Assembly: GCA_030018635.1 (NCBI GenBank)
Contig: JASEHU010000066.1
Location: 1-8,001, forward strand
DNA: 8,001 nt
Direction of reading: 5' to 3'
DNA from: a bacterium
Lineage (GTDB): Bacteria; UBA9089; CG2-30-40-21; SBAY01
Shown: one piece after another, positions 1 through 6,610 of the stretch
How the letters are laid out: each line of letters begins with the position of its first letter
How positions within the stretch are numbered: position 1 is the first letter of the stretch
The notes under the pieces: model-generated
What the model was told of the DNA's origin: nothing
The model's database searches: none
Seen by the model: the letters and a program-made list of their open reading frames with translations, nothing else
Translations under genes and position numbers: made by a program

Positions 1-458
1 TACATTTTACCTAAATTCTTACAAATTGTCAATAAATGTCGATTGCACAGGTCGAGTAGTTTTGGGAATATTTCTTCAATCATTTTAACAAATTCAACCG
101 TTTCGGCGTAAGTCTCATCTGCATCCTCTCGAGTAAATTCTTTTTCGTGCTTATAGTCTGCATCCTCTCGGTCCTTTTTTATCCGTTTAAACCATCTAAT
201 GTATTTTGTATCAATCAATCCCGTTTTTATAAAATGCAGTGAAAAAAGGTCAATCACTCCCGTATGAGAATTAGGAAACAAATTATTGGTTACTAAAGCC
301 ATATTGGCTGCATCCAGAATAGCATAATAAGAATAGGAAACAGATGCGTCAAAACTTTCAGCATTCATTAATAATTCTGCCTCCTTTAGTCGCTTTTTTG
401 CTGATGCAAGATAGTCCTTTCCATTCAAATATTTATTTCTATCTGCGGATTTTCCCAT
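1..458 (-). CDS. HEPN domain protein of the UPF0332 type, 3' end beyond window edge
   Basis: An open frame starts at ATG 456-458 and runs 152 codons to the left edge without a stop. The protein opens MGKSADRNKYLNGKDYL. Features typical of UPF0332 HEPN proteins (PF05168) are visible: a helix with SYYAILDAANMAL near residues 43-55, the segment SHTGVIDLFSLHFIKTGLID at 64-83, and the signature R97-EDADYK-H104, which fits the HEPN R-x4-6-H motif and the family's R-x2-ADY pattern. HEPN proteins are all-helical; many are RNases or toxins paired with a nucleotidyltransferase antitoxin, while others have unknown roles. The family is usually 130-150 residues, so the stop should lie just outside. The gene is 82 bases downstream of cheR on the same strand. 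A partner NTase is not directly upstream; it may lie beyond the left edge, or be the NTase at 4648-5193. The family call is firm; toxicity is not shown. Confidence 0.85.
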   Translation of the reverse strand, partial: MGKSADRNKYLNGKDYLASAKKRLKEAELLMNAESFDASVSYSYYAILDAANMALVTNNLFPNSHTGVIDLFSLHFIKTGLIDTKYIRWFKRIKKDREDADYKHEKEFTREDADETYAETVEFVKMIEEIFPKLLDLCNRHLLTICKNLGKM

Positions 459-540
459 AATTCTATCCCCATCCTCTCCCTTTCTCTTTCCTTACACACC
501 TTCAAATGGCTAAAATATTACCATTTTCTTCGCAAAACGA

Positions 541-2058
541 CTACATTATTTTCTTTATCCTCTCCATATTTCGTTGGCAGGTTTGAATTAAAATTTCCCT
601 TGAGAAGCCTCCACCAATTTTAGGTAAAGCATCTTTACCTTTATTCAGTACCTCTATGGTTACCTTGTATTCGACCATAGATTTTTGATACTCTTTATTT
701 TGAGAGTAAATATTAGCCAGGTTAAAATGGGCTAACGGAAAATCAGGGTCTAAATAGACAGTTTTGTTGAATTCCTTGATTGCCTCTTCTGTTTTTCCCT
801 TTTTGTTAAGAATGATGCCCAGAAGGAAATGTGCCGGGGAAAGCAATGAATCGAGTTCTAATGCCTTACGACATTCCCTTTCTGCCTCGTCAAATTGTTC
901 TTTATTGGCATAAATATCGGCTAACATAAGATATGTCTCCGGATGTTCATCCGTACACTCAATTATCTTCATCAATTCAAATAATGCCTTTTCAAACATA
1001 TCTGCCTCAAAATAATACTGGGCATTTTTATATAATTCCCCTATTTTTTCATCGACAGCCGGCTGTTTTGCTTGAGCCTTAATTGCTTTAATGTCTTTCT
1101 TGAGCAACGCATCTTCATTTCTAATTTTCCTGGAAGGTCTGGTGGCTGTAATTTTTTCTATGGTGATTTTCCCTCTTTTGCTTTCCTGTACCATTTTGTT
1201 ATCTGGTTTTTGATACATAAAATTGTTCTCTATTTCTAATAATTCAAATTCGTTCGAGATATGATAAAGGGATTCTGATGCCCCAATAAATAGATAACCT
1301 TCCTTTTGAAGACTATTATAAAAATTACTTATTACCCGTTTAGTTGATTCATGTTTAAAATAAATAGTCACATTTCTGCAAAAGATGATATCCCAATAAT
1401 CACCCATTTTAGACAAAGGAAATGGTTCCCTGATTAAATTAAAGTACTCAAAATTTACTGCCTTTTTAATTTCGTCTTTCAAGGCATATTTTTTATCATC
1501 CTGAATAAAGTATTTCTCGATATAACTTCTATCCGTTGACCTGAGAGACCATTTAGAATAGACACCTTCTTGAGCTGTTTTTAATGCCTTCGTGCTCACA
1601 TCTGAGGCAAATATTTCCACATCCCACATTAGTGCCGGTTGTAATGCCTCTAATAAAGTAATCGCAATCGAATATGGTTCTTCTCCGGTGGAACACCCGG
1701 CCGACCAGATTCTAATACCATTACTACCTTGAGCCTGTTTTCTTTTGATAATCTCCGGCAAAAGATAATGACGAAGTGTATGAAAATGTTTTATATCACG
1801 GAAAAAATATGTTTCACAGATAGTAATCAGGTTAAGTATTTCTTTGAATTCTTCCTCCCCTCGTGGATTATACTTCAAGAATTTATAATAATCGGCATAT
1901 CCGGATAGGTTCAGAAATGTAGTTCGGGCTAAAAGGGCCTTCCTTAACATATCCCGTTTTATCTCATCTACAAATATACCACTATTTTGTAATATGAAAT
2001 CCTGGAATAATAAAAATTCCTCATCGTTCATATCCGCTTCTATTCGATGATAATCCAT
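541..2058 (-). CDS. cheR: CheR-type chemoreceptor glutamate methyltransferase with C-terminal TPR repeats
   Basis: This cytoplasmic enzyme would transfer methyl groups from S-adenosylmethionine to receptor glutamates. The 505 residues divide into a helical CheR N-domain (about 10-75), the SAM-binding methyltransferase domain (about 76-285), a charged linker (about 290-337) and four TPR units (about 340-373, 374-407, 408-441, 442-475). Visible motifs are TYFFRD at 83-88, the SAM loop IWSAGCSTGEEPYS at 117-130, the acidic ASDVSTKAL at 151-159, CRNVTIYF at 227-234 and YLFIGASESL at 255-264. The TPR tail makes it nearly twice the length of classical CheR. TPR-bearing CheR proteins are known from alternative chemosensory systems, where the TPRs are thought to mediate protein contacts. 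The ATG at 2056-2058 has only a weak GA-rich leader; Met10 is a possible alternative start. It lies 90 bases after the GGDEF gene and is probably co-transcribed. Confidence 0.93.
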   Translation of the reverse strand: MDYHRIEADMNDEEFLLFQDFILQNSGIFVDEIKRDMLRKALLARTTFLNLSGYADYYKFLKYNPRGEEEFKEILNLITICETYFFRDIKHFHTLRHYLLPEIIKRKQAQGSNGIRIWSAGCSTGEEPYSIAITLLEALQPALMWDVEIFASDVSTKALKTAQEGVYSKWSLRSTDRSYIEKYFIQDDKKYALKDEIKKAVNFEYFNLIREPFPLSKMGDYWDIIFCRNVTIYFKHESTKRVISNFYNSLQKEGYLFIGASESLYHISNEFELLEIENNFMYQKPDNKMVQESKRGKITIEKITATRPSRKIRNEDALLKKDIKAIKAQAKQPAVDEKIGELYKNAQYYFEADMFEKALFELMKIIECTDEHPETYLMLADIYANKEQFDEAERECRKALELDSLLSPAHFLLGIILNKKGKTEEAIKEFNKTVYLDPDFPLAHFNLANIYSQNKEYQKSMVEYKVTIEVLNKGKDALPKIGGGFSREILIQTCQRNMERIKKIM

Positions 2059-2081
2059 AGTTTTTTGCTCTCTTTTTACAT

Positions 2082-2146
2082 TTAGAAGTTAGAAATTAGA
2101 AATTAGAAATTGGGGAAAGAATTCTAATTTCCAATTTCTAATTTCT
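2082..2146. repeat. Heptad tandem repeat folded as inverted repeat (TTAGAAA family)
   Basis: Five 7-base units lie in register at 2082-2116 (TTAGAAG, then TTAGAAA three times, then TTGGGGA), and three in the opposite sense at 2124-2144 (CTAATTT, CCAATTT, CTAATTT). Arms 2098-2113 and 2131-2146 are perfect 16-bp complements around a 17-base loop. The repeat fills most of the 90-base gap between the GGDEF gene and cheR. The stem is almost all A/T with no U run after it, so it does not look like a standard intrinsic terminator. The same word family recurs at 6611-6749. Confidence 0.85.
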
Positions 2147-2148
2147 CC

Positions 2149-3606
2149 TTAATCTGCCTGACAAACCCTATTTTTCCCTTCCCTTTTTGCCCGGTAAAGT
2201 GCTTTATCTATCTTTTCAATAAACTCAAATTTATCGGCTACCTTTAAGTCCGGATATGTTCCTACACCTATACTCATGGTAACATAAGTTTTTGGTGGTA
2301 GACCGGAGAAGATATACTCTTCGATGGCCTGCCTTATTCTTTCTGCAGTTCCAGCGGCTCCTTTTGAATCTGTCTCCGGCATAATAACGGTAAATTCTTC
2401 ACCACCATATCGGGCGACTACATCTATATCCCGGACAACCCTTTTCAACAAAGAACTTATTCCTTTTAAAACCACATCACCTATCTGGTGTCCGTAGGTA
2501 TCATTTATCTTTTTAAAATTATCTATATCGCCGATTAATAAAGAAAAGGTTAATTTGTATCTTTTGGCACGCTGGAATTCATTCTCTAATATTTCCTGGA
2601 AATAACGGTGATTATAGCATTTAGTCAATCCGTCCGTAATGGCTAAGAGTTTAAATTCATCGTAAAACATAGCATTATTGATGACAATCGAAGCCTCATT
2701 GGTGATAATATCAAGTAATTCTATTATTTCGGCATTGAAGGCGTTTTCAAAGGTAGTGGCCAGATACAGGATACCGATTATTGATTTATGTGCCCGCATA
2801 GGAATCGTTAGATGAGACTTTGCCCGCTCAGGATAATTTCCCTTTGTCCTGGTGGTAGTTGATTTAACGGTTGTTACCTTTAAATTATCCTTTCTGATTG
2901 AAAATCCTGCCTTTGTAGTTTCTGCTTCGGTTATATTAGTCAAACTTTCAGTTATAAAACTTTCACTTACCGGTTGATTTTCATAGAGCATTATATTTAT
3001 CATTTCATTTTGTTCTATAAGCACTGCCCCGAGGTGGTAATTGACCACGCGATTTAACAATCCTAAAATCTCCTTGATGACATCTTCACAATTATCCTGG
3101 GTACGGGCAATACTATTGAGTTCATTTAAAATGGTGGTTTGAAACAGTTTTTTGTCAAGTAGCCCGTTGAGACGATAGAGAATATTATCAATAGTTGTTT
3201 GAGGTGCCTCGAGCGGTTTTTTCTCCCTTTGTTTTTTCGATTTTTCAAGAACTCTAATAATAGAATTAAACAATTCATCCGATTCGAAATCCTTGATGAT
3301 ATATTCATCTGCCCCGGTTTGTAATCCCCAGAATTTATCCTTGGGTTGGTCCTGAGAGGTAAGCATAATCACGGGTATATAAGATATATTTTCATCACCT
3401 TTTAATAATCGGCAAACCTGGTATCCATTCATTTTCGGCATCAGCACATCGAGTAACATCAGGTCCGGTAATTCCCTGTATGCCTGTTCTATAGCCTCAA
3501 TCCCGTCTTTGGCTACTACGGTAACATAACCTTCTTTTTCCAGAAAAAATCTTAACATCTCAACAATGGTAGTGCTATCATCGGCAATCAAAATTTTCTC
3601 AGACAC
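2149..3606 (-). CDS. Response regulator with REC, GAF-like and GGDEF (diguanylate cyclase) domains
   Basis: This 485-residue protein should convert two GTP to c-di-GMP when its receiver is phosphorylated. The REC domain (about 1-122) has D9-D10, phospho-acceptor D53 in LLDVLMPKMNG, T83 in IMLTSQ and K105. A middle region (about 150-315) with alternating strands and helices looks like a GAF domain, but this is a weaker call. The GGDEF domain (about 318-483) has the metal-binding GDIDNFKKINDTYGH (359-373), the active-site GGEEF (401-405) and an RxxD product-inhibition site (R392, D395) five residues before it, so it is probably an active, feedback-inhibited cyclase. The layout resembles PleD/WspR-type regulators. 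The start is GTG at 3604-3606, overlapping the cheB stop by eight bases, with a strong Shine-Dalgarno inside the end of cheB. The partner histidine kinase is not in the window. Confidence 0.93.
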   Translation of the reverse strand: MSEKILIADDSTTIVEMLRFFLEKEGYVTVVAKDGIEAIEQAYRELPDLMLLDVLMPKMNGYQVCRLLKGDENISYIPVIMLTSQDQPKDKFWGLQTGADEYIIKDFESDELFNSIIRVLEKSKKQREKKPLEAPQTTIDNILYRLNGLLDKKLFQTTILNELNSIARTQDNCEDVIKEILGLLNRVVNYHLGAVLIEQNEMINIMLYENQPVSESFITESLTNITEAETTKAGFSIRKDNLKVTTVKSTTTRTKGNYPERAKSHLTIPMRAHKSIIGILYLATTFENAFNAEIIELLDIITNEASIVINNAMFYDEFKLLAITDGLTKCYNHRYFQEILENEFQRAKRYKLTFSLLIGDIDNFKKINDTYGHQIGDVVLKGISSLLKRVVRDIDVVARYGGEEFTVIMPETDSKGAAGTAERIRQAIEEYIFSGLPPKTYVTMSIGVGTYPDLKVADKFEFIEKIDKALYRAKREGKNRVCQAD

Positions 3607-4651
3607 CGCTAGCCCTCCTCATCAATTCATCCGAGATAGCATCTAACGATAAGACCTTATCTATTACACCCATTTCAATAGCTACCTTGGGCATACCAAA
3701 TATGGCACAACTCGCCTCATCCTCAGCTATTGTCCAGCCGCCTGCCTCCTTGATTGCCTTTATTCCCATAGCCCCATCATCACCCATCCCGGTAAGAATT
3801 ATGCCTATGGCTGATTGACCATACACCTTAGCTACCGATGAAAGTAAGACATTCCCTGCAGGTTTATGTCCACCTACCGGCGGCGTATCCTCTAATTTTA
3901 TCTTCTCCTCCCTGGTTACGAGCATATGAACATAAGATGGTGCTACATAAACTACCCCTGGACATAGTTTCTCACCATCTTTGCCTTCTTTAATTTCTAT
4001 GGCACACTCATTGTTCCACCAATCAACTAACCCTTTGGTGAATCCCGCCGAGATGTGTTGGACAATGACTACAGGCATAGAAAAATCTTTGGGTAATTTA
4101 GCTAATATTTTTCGGACTGTTTTAGGTCCTCCGGTAGAAGAGGCTATAGATACTATCTTGAAAGAATGTCCGACAGGTCCGACCTGTCTGACAGGTCGGA
4201 CATCTTCTTTTTTAGGCAATCTTCCCCCTAAATGGGTAATCACCTTAATATTGGCAAATAATTTTACCTTATCAATCAGTTGTTTTCTTATTTTTGATGT
4301 AGGTTTTGATAATTCTGAAATAGTAGGTCGCTCGACAACATCCACTGCTCCGGCATTTAATGCCTTAAAGGCAATCTTCATATCTTGAGGAAGCAAGGAG
4401 GTGATGACTAAGATAGGTGTAGGATGATAAGCCATAATATGTTCTGTGGCTGTGAGTCCATCCATAATCGGCATAACAATATCCATGGTGATTATATCCG
4501 GTTTTAATTCCGGAATTAAGTCTATTGCCTCTTTACCATTAGTAGCTGTCCCAATTACCTTTATACCTTCTTCACTTTCCAATGTATTAAGTATGGCATC
4601 TCGAATAACCGCTGAGTCATCTACGATTAGAACCTTTATAGTTTCTTTCAT
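3599..4651 (-). CDS. cheB: CheB chemoreceptor methylesterase/glutamine deamidase
   Basis: This cytoplasmic enzyme removes receptor methyl esters and deamidates receptor glutamines, opposing CheR. The 350 residues show the standard layout. The receiver domain (about 1-122) has D11-D12 and phospho-acceptor D57 in TMDIVMP. A variable linker (about 123-163) follows, then the methylesterase domain (about 165-348). The catalytic triad is visible: S172 in IASSTGGP, H199 in VQHISAGF and D292 in LTGMGDDGAMG. Length is normal for the family. The ATG at 4649-4651 overlaps the TGA of the upstream NTase as ATGA, and AGAGGTGA at 4661-4668, nine bases before it, is a good ribosome binding site. The 3' end overlaps the GGDEF gene. 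Linker residues 151-162 (VRPVRQVGPVGH) are encoded by a tandem 9-bp repeat that also occurs in the oxidoreductase gene at 5636-6586. CheA, which normally phosphorylates CheB, is absent here. Confidence 0.96.
   Translation of the reverse strand: MKETIKVLIVDDSAVIRDAILNTLESEEGIKVIGTATNGKEAIDLIPELKPDIITMDIVMPIMDGLTATEHIMAYHPTPILVITSLLPQDMKIAFKALNAGAVDVVERPTISELSKPTSKIRKQLIDKVKLFANIKVITHLGGRLPKKEDVRPVRQVGPVGHSFKIVSIASSTGGPKTVRKILAKLPKDFSMPVVIVQHISAGFTKGLVDWWNNECAIEIKEGKDGEKLCPGVVYVAPSYVHMLVTREEKIKLEDTPPVGGHKPAGNVLLSSVAKVYGQSAIGIILTGMGDDGAMGIKAIKEAGGWTIAEDEASCAIFGMPKVAIEMGVIDKVLSLDAISDELMRRASGV
3613..3620 (-). promoter_or_regulatory. Ribosome binding site for the REC-GGDEF gene (supports GTG start)
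   Basis: On the minus strand the sequence reads GAGGAGGG, then six bases, then GTG. It lies within the last codons of cheB, which suggests that translation of the two genes is coupled. It is the reason for choosing the GTG start. Confidence 0.75.
4167..4202. repeat. In-frame tandem 9-bp repeat (TGTCNGACA) inside cheB
   Basis: Four 9-base units lie head to tail on the plus strand: TGTCCGACA, GGTCCGACC, TGTCTGACA, GGTCGGACA. The consensus TGTC-N-GACA is itself a palindrome. Positions 4178-4188 and 4190-4200 form an 11-bp perfect inverted repeat around one base. The array encodes residues 151-162 of CheB as the tripeptide series VRP-VRQ-VGP-VGH, in the linker between the receiver and catalytic domains. 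It is GC-rich against the AT-rich gene around it, as expected of an inserted or expanded repeat. Confidence 0.88.
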
Positions 4652-5193
4652 TTCTTGATTTCACCTCTTATCTCTTGAAGTTGTTCAGATACTTGTAATC
4701 TCTCTGCCCAGATCAAAAGGTAGTTTTTCTCTAAATTCCCTTCCTGTCTTTTTAAAATACCAAGAGCATCTTCTATGTCTTTTGATCTTCCAGCCAGAAG
4801 TTTGTTTAAAATAAGGTCTTCTGGAGATATTATCCAAACCTGTTTCCCTAAAATTTTACATCTTCTTCTACGGTTTAATGAGACTAATTCATACTCATTC
4901 TTTGCCAACCAGAAATCAACCCGAAACAAGGATTCATTATCTTCAATAATAAAGCGATTCCCAATCTTGACCATAGTTTCTACTTCTTTTAAATTTACAT
5001 CAAACCCATTTTCTTTAACTACTTCAACAAATCGCGCCACATCTTCCGGCTCAAGTATAAAAGAAATATCAACATCAAATGTTGCTCTTGGGAAACCATA
5101 GTAATCGGTTGCCATTCCTCCAACTAACATATATTTCAAGCACAATCTATCTAAAACCAGGTGTAATTTAGGAATAATTTGTGCAAGTTTCAT
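4648..5193 (-). CDS. Nucleotidyltransferase-fold protein (AbiEii/DUF6036-like)
   Basis: This 181-residue protein has the polymerase-beta-type nucleotidyltransferase signature: YMLVGGMATDYYGF at 21-34 with GG at 25-26, then R36-A-T38 and the acidic pair D40-V-D42. A likely third carboxylate is D93 in RVDFWL. The segment ISPEDLILNKLLAGRSKDIEDAL (122-144) matches the conserved helical part of AbiEii/DUF6036-like proteins. Members of this superfamily transfer NMP groups to RNA or protein; some act in toxin-antitoxin or phage-defence systems and many have unknown substrates. All the key residues are present, so the protein is probably catalytically competent. The ATG at 5191-5193 overlaps the TGA of the small upstream gene by four bases, and its own TGA overlaps the cheB ATG by four. 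The coupling to cheB is unusual. The fold is confident; the substrate is unknown. Confidence 0.85.
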   Translation of the reverse strand: MKLAQIIPKLHLVLDRLCLKYMLVGGMATDYYGFPRATFDVDISFILEPEDVARFVEVVKENGFDVNLKEVETMVKIGNRFIIEDNESLFRVDFWLAKNEYELVSLNRRRRCKILGKQVWIISPEDLILNKLLAGRSKDIEDALGILKRQEGNLEKNYLLIWAERLQVSEQLQEIRGEIKK

Positions 5194-5387
5194 CTTTTTT
5201 CATCCCAGAGAATAAAGCGTATCTTTTTCTTTATCTCTTCATCATGAATTTCCGGATTCTCATTTCTAATAGAATCAGCTAATATTAGAAGTGATGTTTC
5301 GGATAACTCAATACCCATTTTCAGACTTTCATCACCCGACATATTTCTGAATTTCTCCACCGTCCTATTAAGTTCCCACGGTTTCAT
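5190..5387 (-). CDS. Small helical protein, probable partner of the downstream nucleotidyltransferase
   Basis: This 65-residue charged protein has no signal peptide or membrane segment. It begins MKPWELNRTVEKFRNMSGDE, then ELSETSLLILADSIRNENPE (28-47), and ends in a basic/acidic helix. The pattern of an N-terminal R-x-MSGDE-x-L, a central ELSE helix, and an IR-x-NPEI-x-DEE segment resembles unnamed small proteins often encoded directly before AbiEii/DUF6036-like nucleotidyltransferases; I recall the resemblance but have not tested it. The ATG at 5385-5387 is the first possible start, because an in-frame TAG lies six bases upstream. AAAGGAG sits about twelve bases before the ATG, a rather long spacing. 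The stop overlaps the NTase start as ATGA. It could be an antitoxin or regulatory partner; no function is demonstrated. It is the first gene of the cluster running down to cheR. Confidence 0.72.
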   Translation of the reverse strand: MKPWELNRTVEKFRNMSGDESLKMGIELSETSLLILADSIRNENPEIHDEEIKKKIRFILWDEKR

Positions 5388-5407
5388 GTGACACTATTTC
5401 TCCTTTC

Positions 5408-5637
5408 AGGTATCAGGTGAATGGTGAAATAAAAACCGATTACTGATTACCATTTACCACTTATAGCACCTATTAACCAAAAGTTCTCATCCAAGAAACG
5501 AATTTTCGATTTTCGATTGCCGATTTTAGATTGCAAATTGATTTATCTTTAAAATCCAAAATCGAAAATCCAAAATCCAAAATAATTTCACATGAGAACT
5601 TTTGGTTAATAACTGCTATACCATTCACCTGATACCT
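5408..5637. repeat. Nested triple inverted repeat filling the intergenic region
   Basis: Three inverted repeats sit one inside another. The outer arms, 5408-5425 and 5620-5637, are 18 bp and perfect (GGTATCAGGTGAATGG word). The middle arms, 5462-5490 and 5592-5620, are 29 bp with two mismatches. The inner arms, 5502-5518 and 5560-5576, are 17 bp with two mismatches, built of heptads such as TTTTCGA and AAAATCC. The bases 5426-5461 between the outer and middle left arms are also heptad-like (CGATTAC, TGATTAC, CATTTAC, CACTTAT). The outer right arm reaches into the stop codon of the oxidoreductase gene, and the outer left arm ends against the ribosome binding site of the 65-residue gene. The middle arms, without heptad structure, look like the terminal repeats of a small MITE-like element of about 159 bp. 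The transcript could fold into a long hairpin downstream of the oxidoreductase gene. Confidence 0.88.
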
Positions 5638-6586
5638 ATTTTACCACCGCCGGCATAAATTCGGTAGAGCCGTAGATACCGTAAATTCCATGTTCATTGA
5701 GCCATTTTGCCCGTTTAAGATAGCCTAATGCCGGGCCAACTACATTAGCCGCCATCGTTGTTTCGTCGCCAAGTAAGAATTTATGGCTTGAGATTTTGCC
5801 ATCAAATGTTTTACCGGTTAAGGTCATTGTGGTGGTAACAGGCTTTTTAGCACTGCGGGTATCCATCACACCACCTACCGTTACCTTATCTCGTGCATCA
5901 ACTACCCCTACCCTTTCCAAAAGCAAATCATCGGCATGTTCCATTTCATGCAGTTCCAATATTCCATTTCGTTCGTCTAATAATTTTGATACCTCTTCAT
6001 CTGATAATGCCTTTGCCTTTTCTACCGTCCATCCGGGCAAGTGGGCAATATCCTCCCGAATAGTTGCCTTGTATTCCTCCCAATTAGATATACCTACACC
6101 CCACCGGATATCTACCTTTATCACCTCAACAAAGGATTGAGCCGCTATTACCGCTGCCGCCGTAAGCAATCCTGGTGTAGCCCCAGCACCGGTAATATAG
6201 GTAGATTGGGTCGATTTCAACCCTTTATCTAACTCAAACATCAATTCCATTGCCCCTGTTCTTTTCAGGGCATCGGTAAATACCCCACGATAGCCTGCTT
6301 CAATAAATCGTTTAAGGACATTTGGGATAAATTCATTAGGTAGATTAGGTAAGGCGATAAAGATGCCATCAATCTCATCTCTTAGTTTTATAATTTCACC
6401 GATTGAGTCATTTTCTGTCGGAGTTGTCAGACCAGTCAAACTTGTCGGACATGTCAGACCTGCCGGATTAAAGGCGTATCCTGATTGATCACAAATAGCC
6501 ACTAACCTCATTTCTTGTTTCATTCCAATAATCTTGGCTGCGGCTTTTCCCAAGCCACCCGCACCTAAGACAGCGATTTTCAGCAT
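5636..6586 (-). CDS. Saccharopine dehydrogenase-like NAD(P)-dependent oxidoreductase
   Basis: This 316-residue cytoplasmic protein has an N-terminal Rossmann fold with the dinucleotide loop VLGAGGLGKAAA at 6-17 and strand LVAICD at 28-33. It continues with IFIALPNLPNEFIPNVL (75-91), TDALKRTGAMELM (104-116), YITGAGATPGLLTAAAVIAA (130-149), REDIAHLPG (177-185), HEMEHADDLLLERVGVVD (213-230) and a conserved C-terminal YGIYGSTEFMP (302-312). I recognise this as the family annotated as saccharopine dehydrogenase-like oxidoreductase; the substrate is not established, and a role in lysine metabolism should not be assumed. The ATG at 6584-6586 follows GAAGGTAGGTTAAC, a usable ribosome binding site. 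Residues 40-57 are encoded by six tandem 9-bp repeat units, giving NPA-GLT-CPT-SLT-GLT-TPT in a loop after the second Rossmann strand. The TAG stop lies in the arm of an inverted repeat. It is flanked by repeat-filled spacers and is probably transcribed separately from hisA. Confidence 0.85.
   Translation of the reverse strand: MLKIAVLGAGGLGKAAAKIIGMKQEMRLVAICDQSGYAFNPAGLTCPTSLTGLTTPTENDSIGEIIKLRDEIDGIFIALPNLPNEFIPNVLKRFIEAGYRGVFTDALKRTGAMELMFELDKGLKSTQSTYITGAGATPGLLTAAAVIAAQSFVEVIKVDIRWGVGISNWEEYKATIREDIAHLPGWTVEKAKALSDEEVSKLLDERNGILELHEMEHADDLLLERVGVVDARDKVTVGGVMDTRSAKKPVTTTMTLTGKTFDGKISSHKFLLGDETTMAANVVGPALGYLKRAKWLNEHGIYGIYGSTEFMPAVVK
6416..6469. repeat. In-frame tandem 9-bp repeat inside the oxidoreductase gene
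   Basis: Six 9-base units lie in register on the plus strand: TGTCGGAGT, TGTCAGACC, AGTCAAACT, TGTCGGACA, TGTCAGACC, TGCCGGATT. They are degenerate copies of the palindromic TGTCNGACA unit also found in cheB at 4167-4202. Here the codons are in phase with the unit (TGT-CNG-ACA), giving X-L/P-T tripeptides at residues 40-57, whereas in cheB the codon boundary is shifted by one base. The array is more degenerate than the cheB copy, so it may be older. Confidence 0.85.
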
Positions 6587-6610
6587 GTTAACCTACCTTC
6601 CATTATGTGT

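Noticed and set aside
2098..2146. Hairpin as an intrinsic terminator after the GGDEF gene
   Set aside because: The stem is almost wholly A/T and no U tract follows in the transcript; it matches a dispersed repeat family, and cheR probably continues the same transcription unit.
3981..4388. Plus-strand open frame within cheB
   Set aside because: It lies antisense to a gene with a complete catalytic triad; its translation has no recognisable domain.
4775..5101. Plus-strand open frame antisense to the NTase
   Set aside because: The minus-strand frame has clear NTase motifs and overlaps its neighbours as expected of an operon; the plus frame has neither.
5459..5464. TATAAG on the minus strand as a -10 box for the five-gene cluster
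   Set aside because: It is 5 of 6 to consensus, but no acceptable -35 lies 16-18 bases upstream and it falls in a repeat arm.
5796..6140. Plus-strand open frame within the oxidoreductase gene
   Set aside because: Serine/threonine-rich shadow of a strongly conserved gene on the other strand, with no family resemblance.
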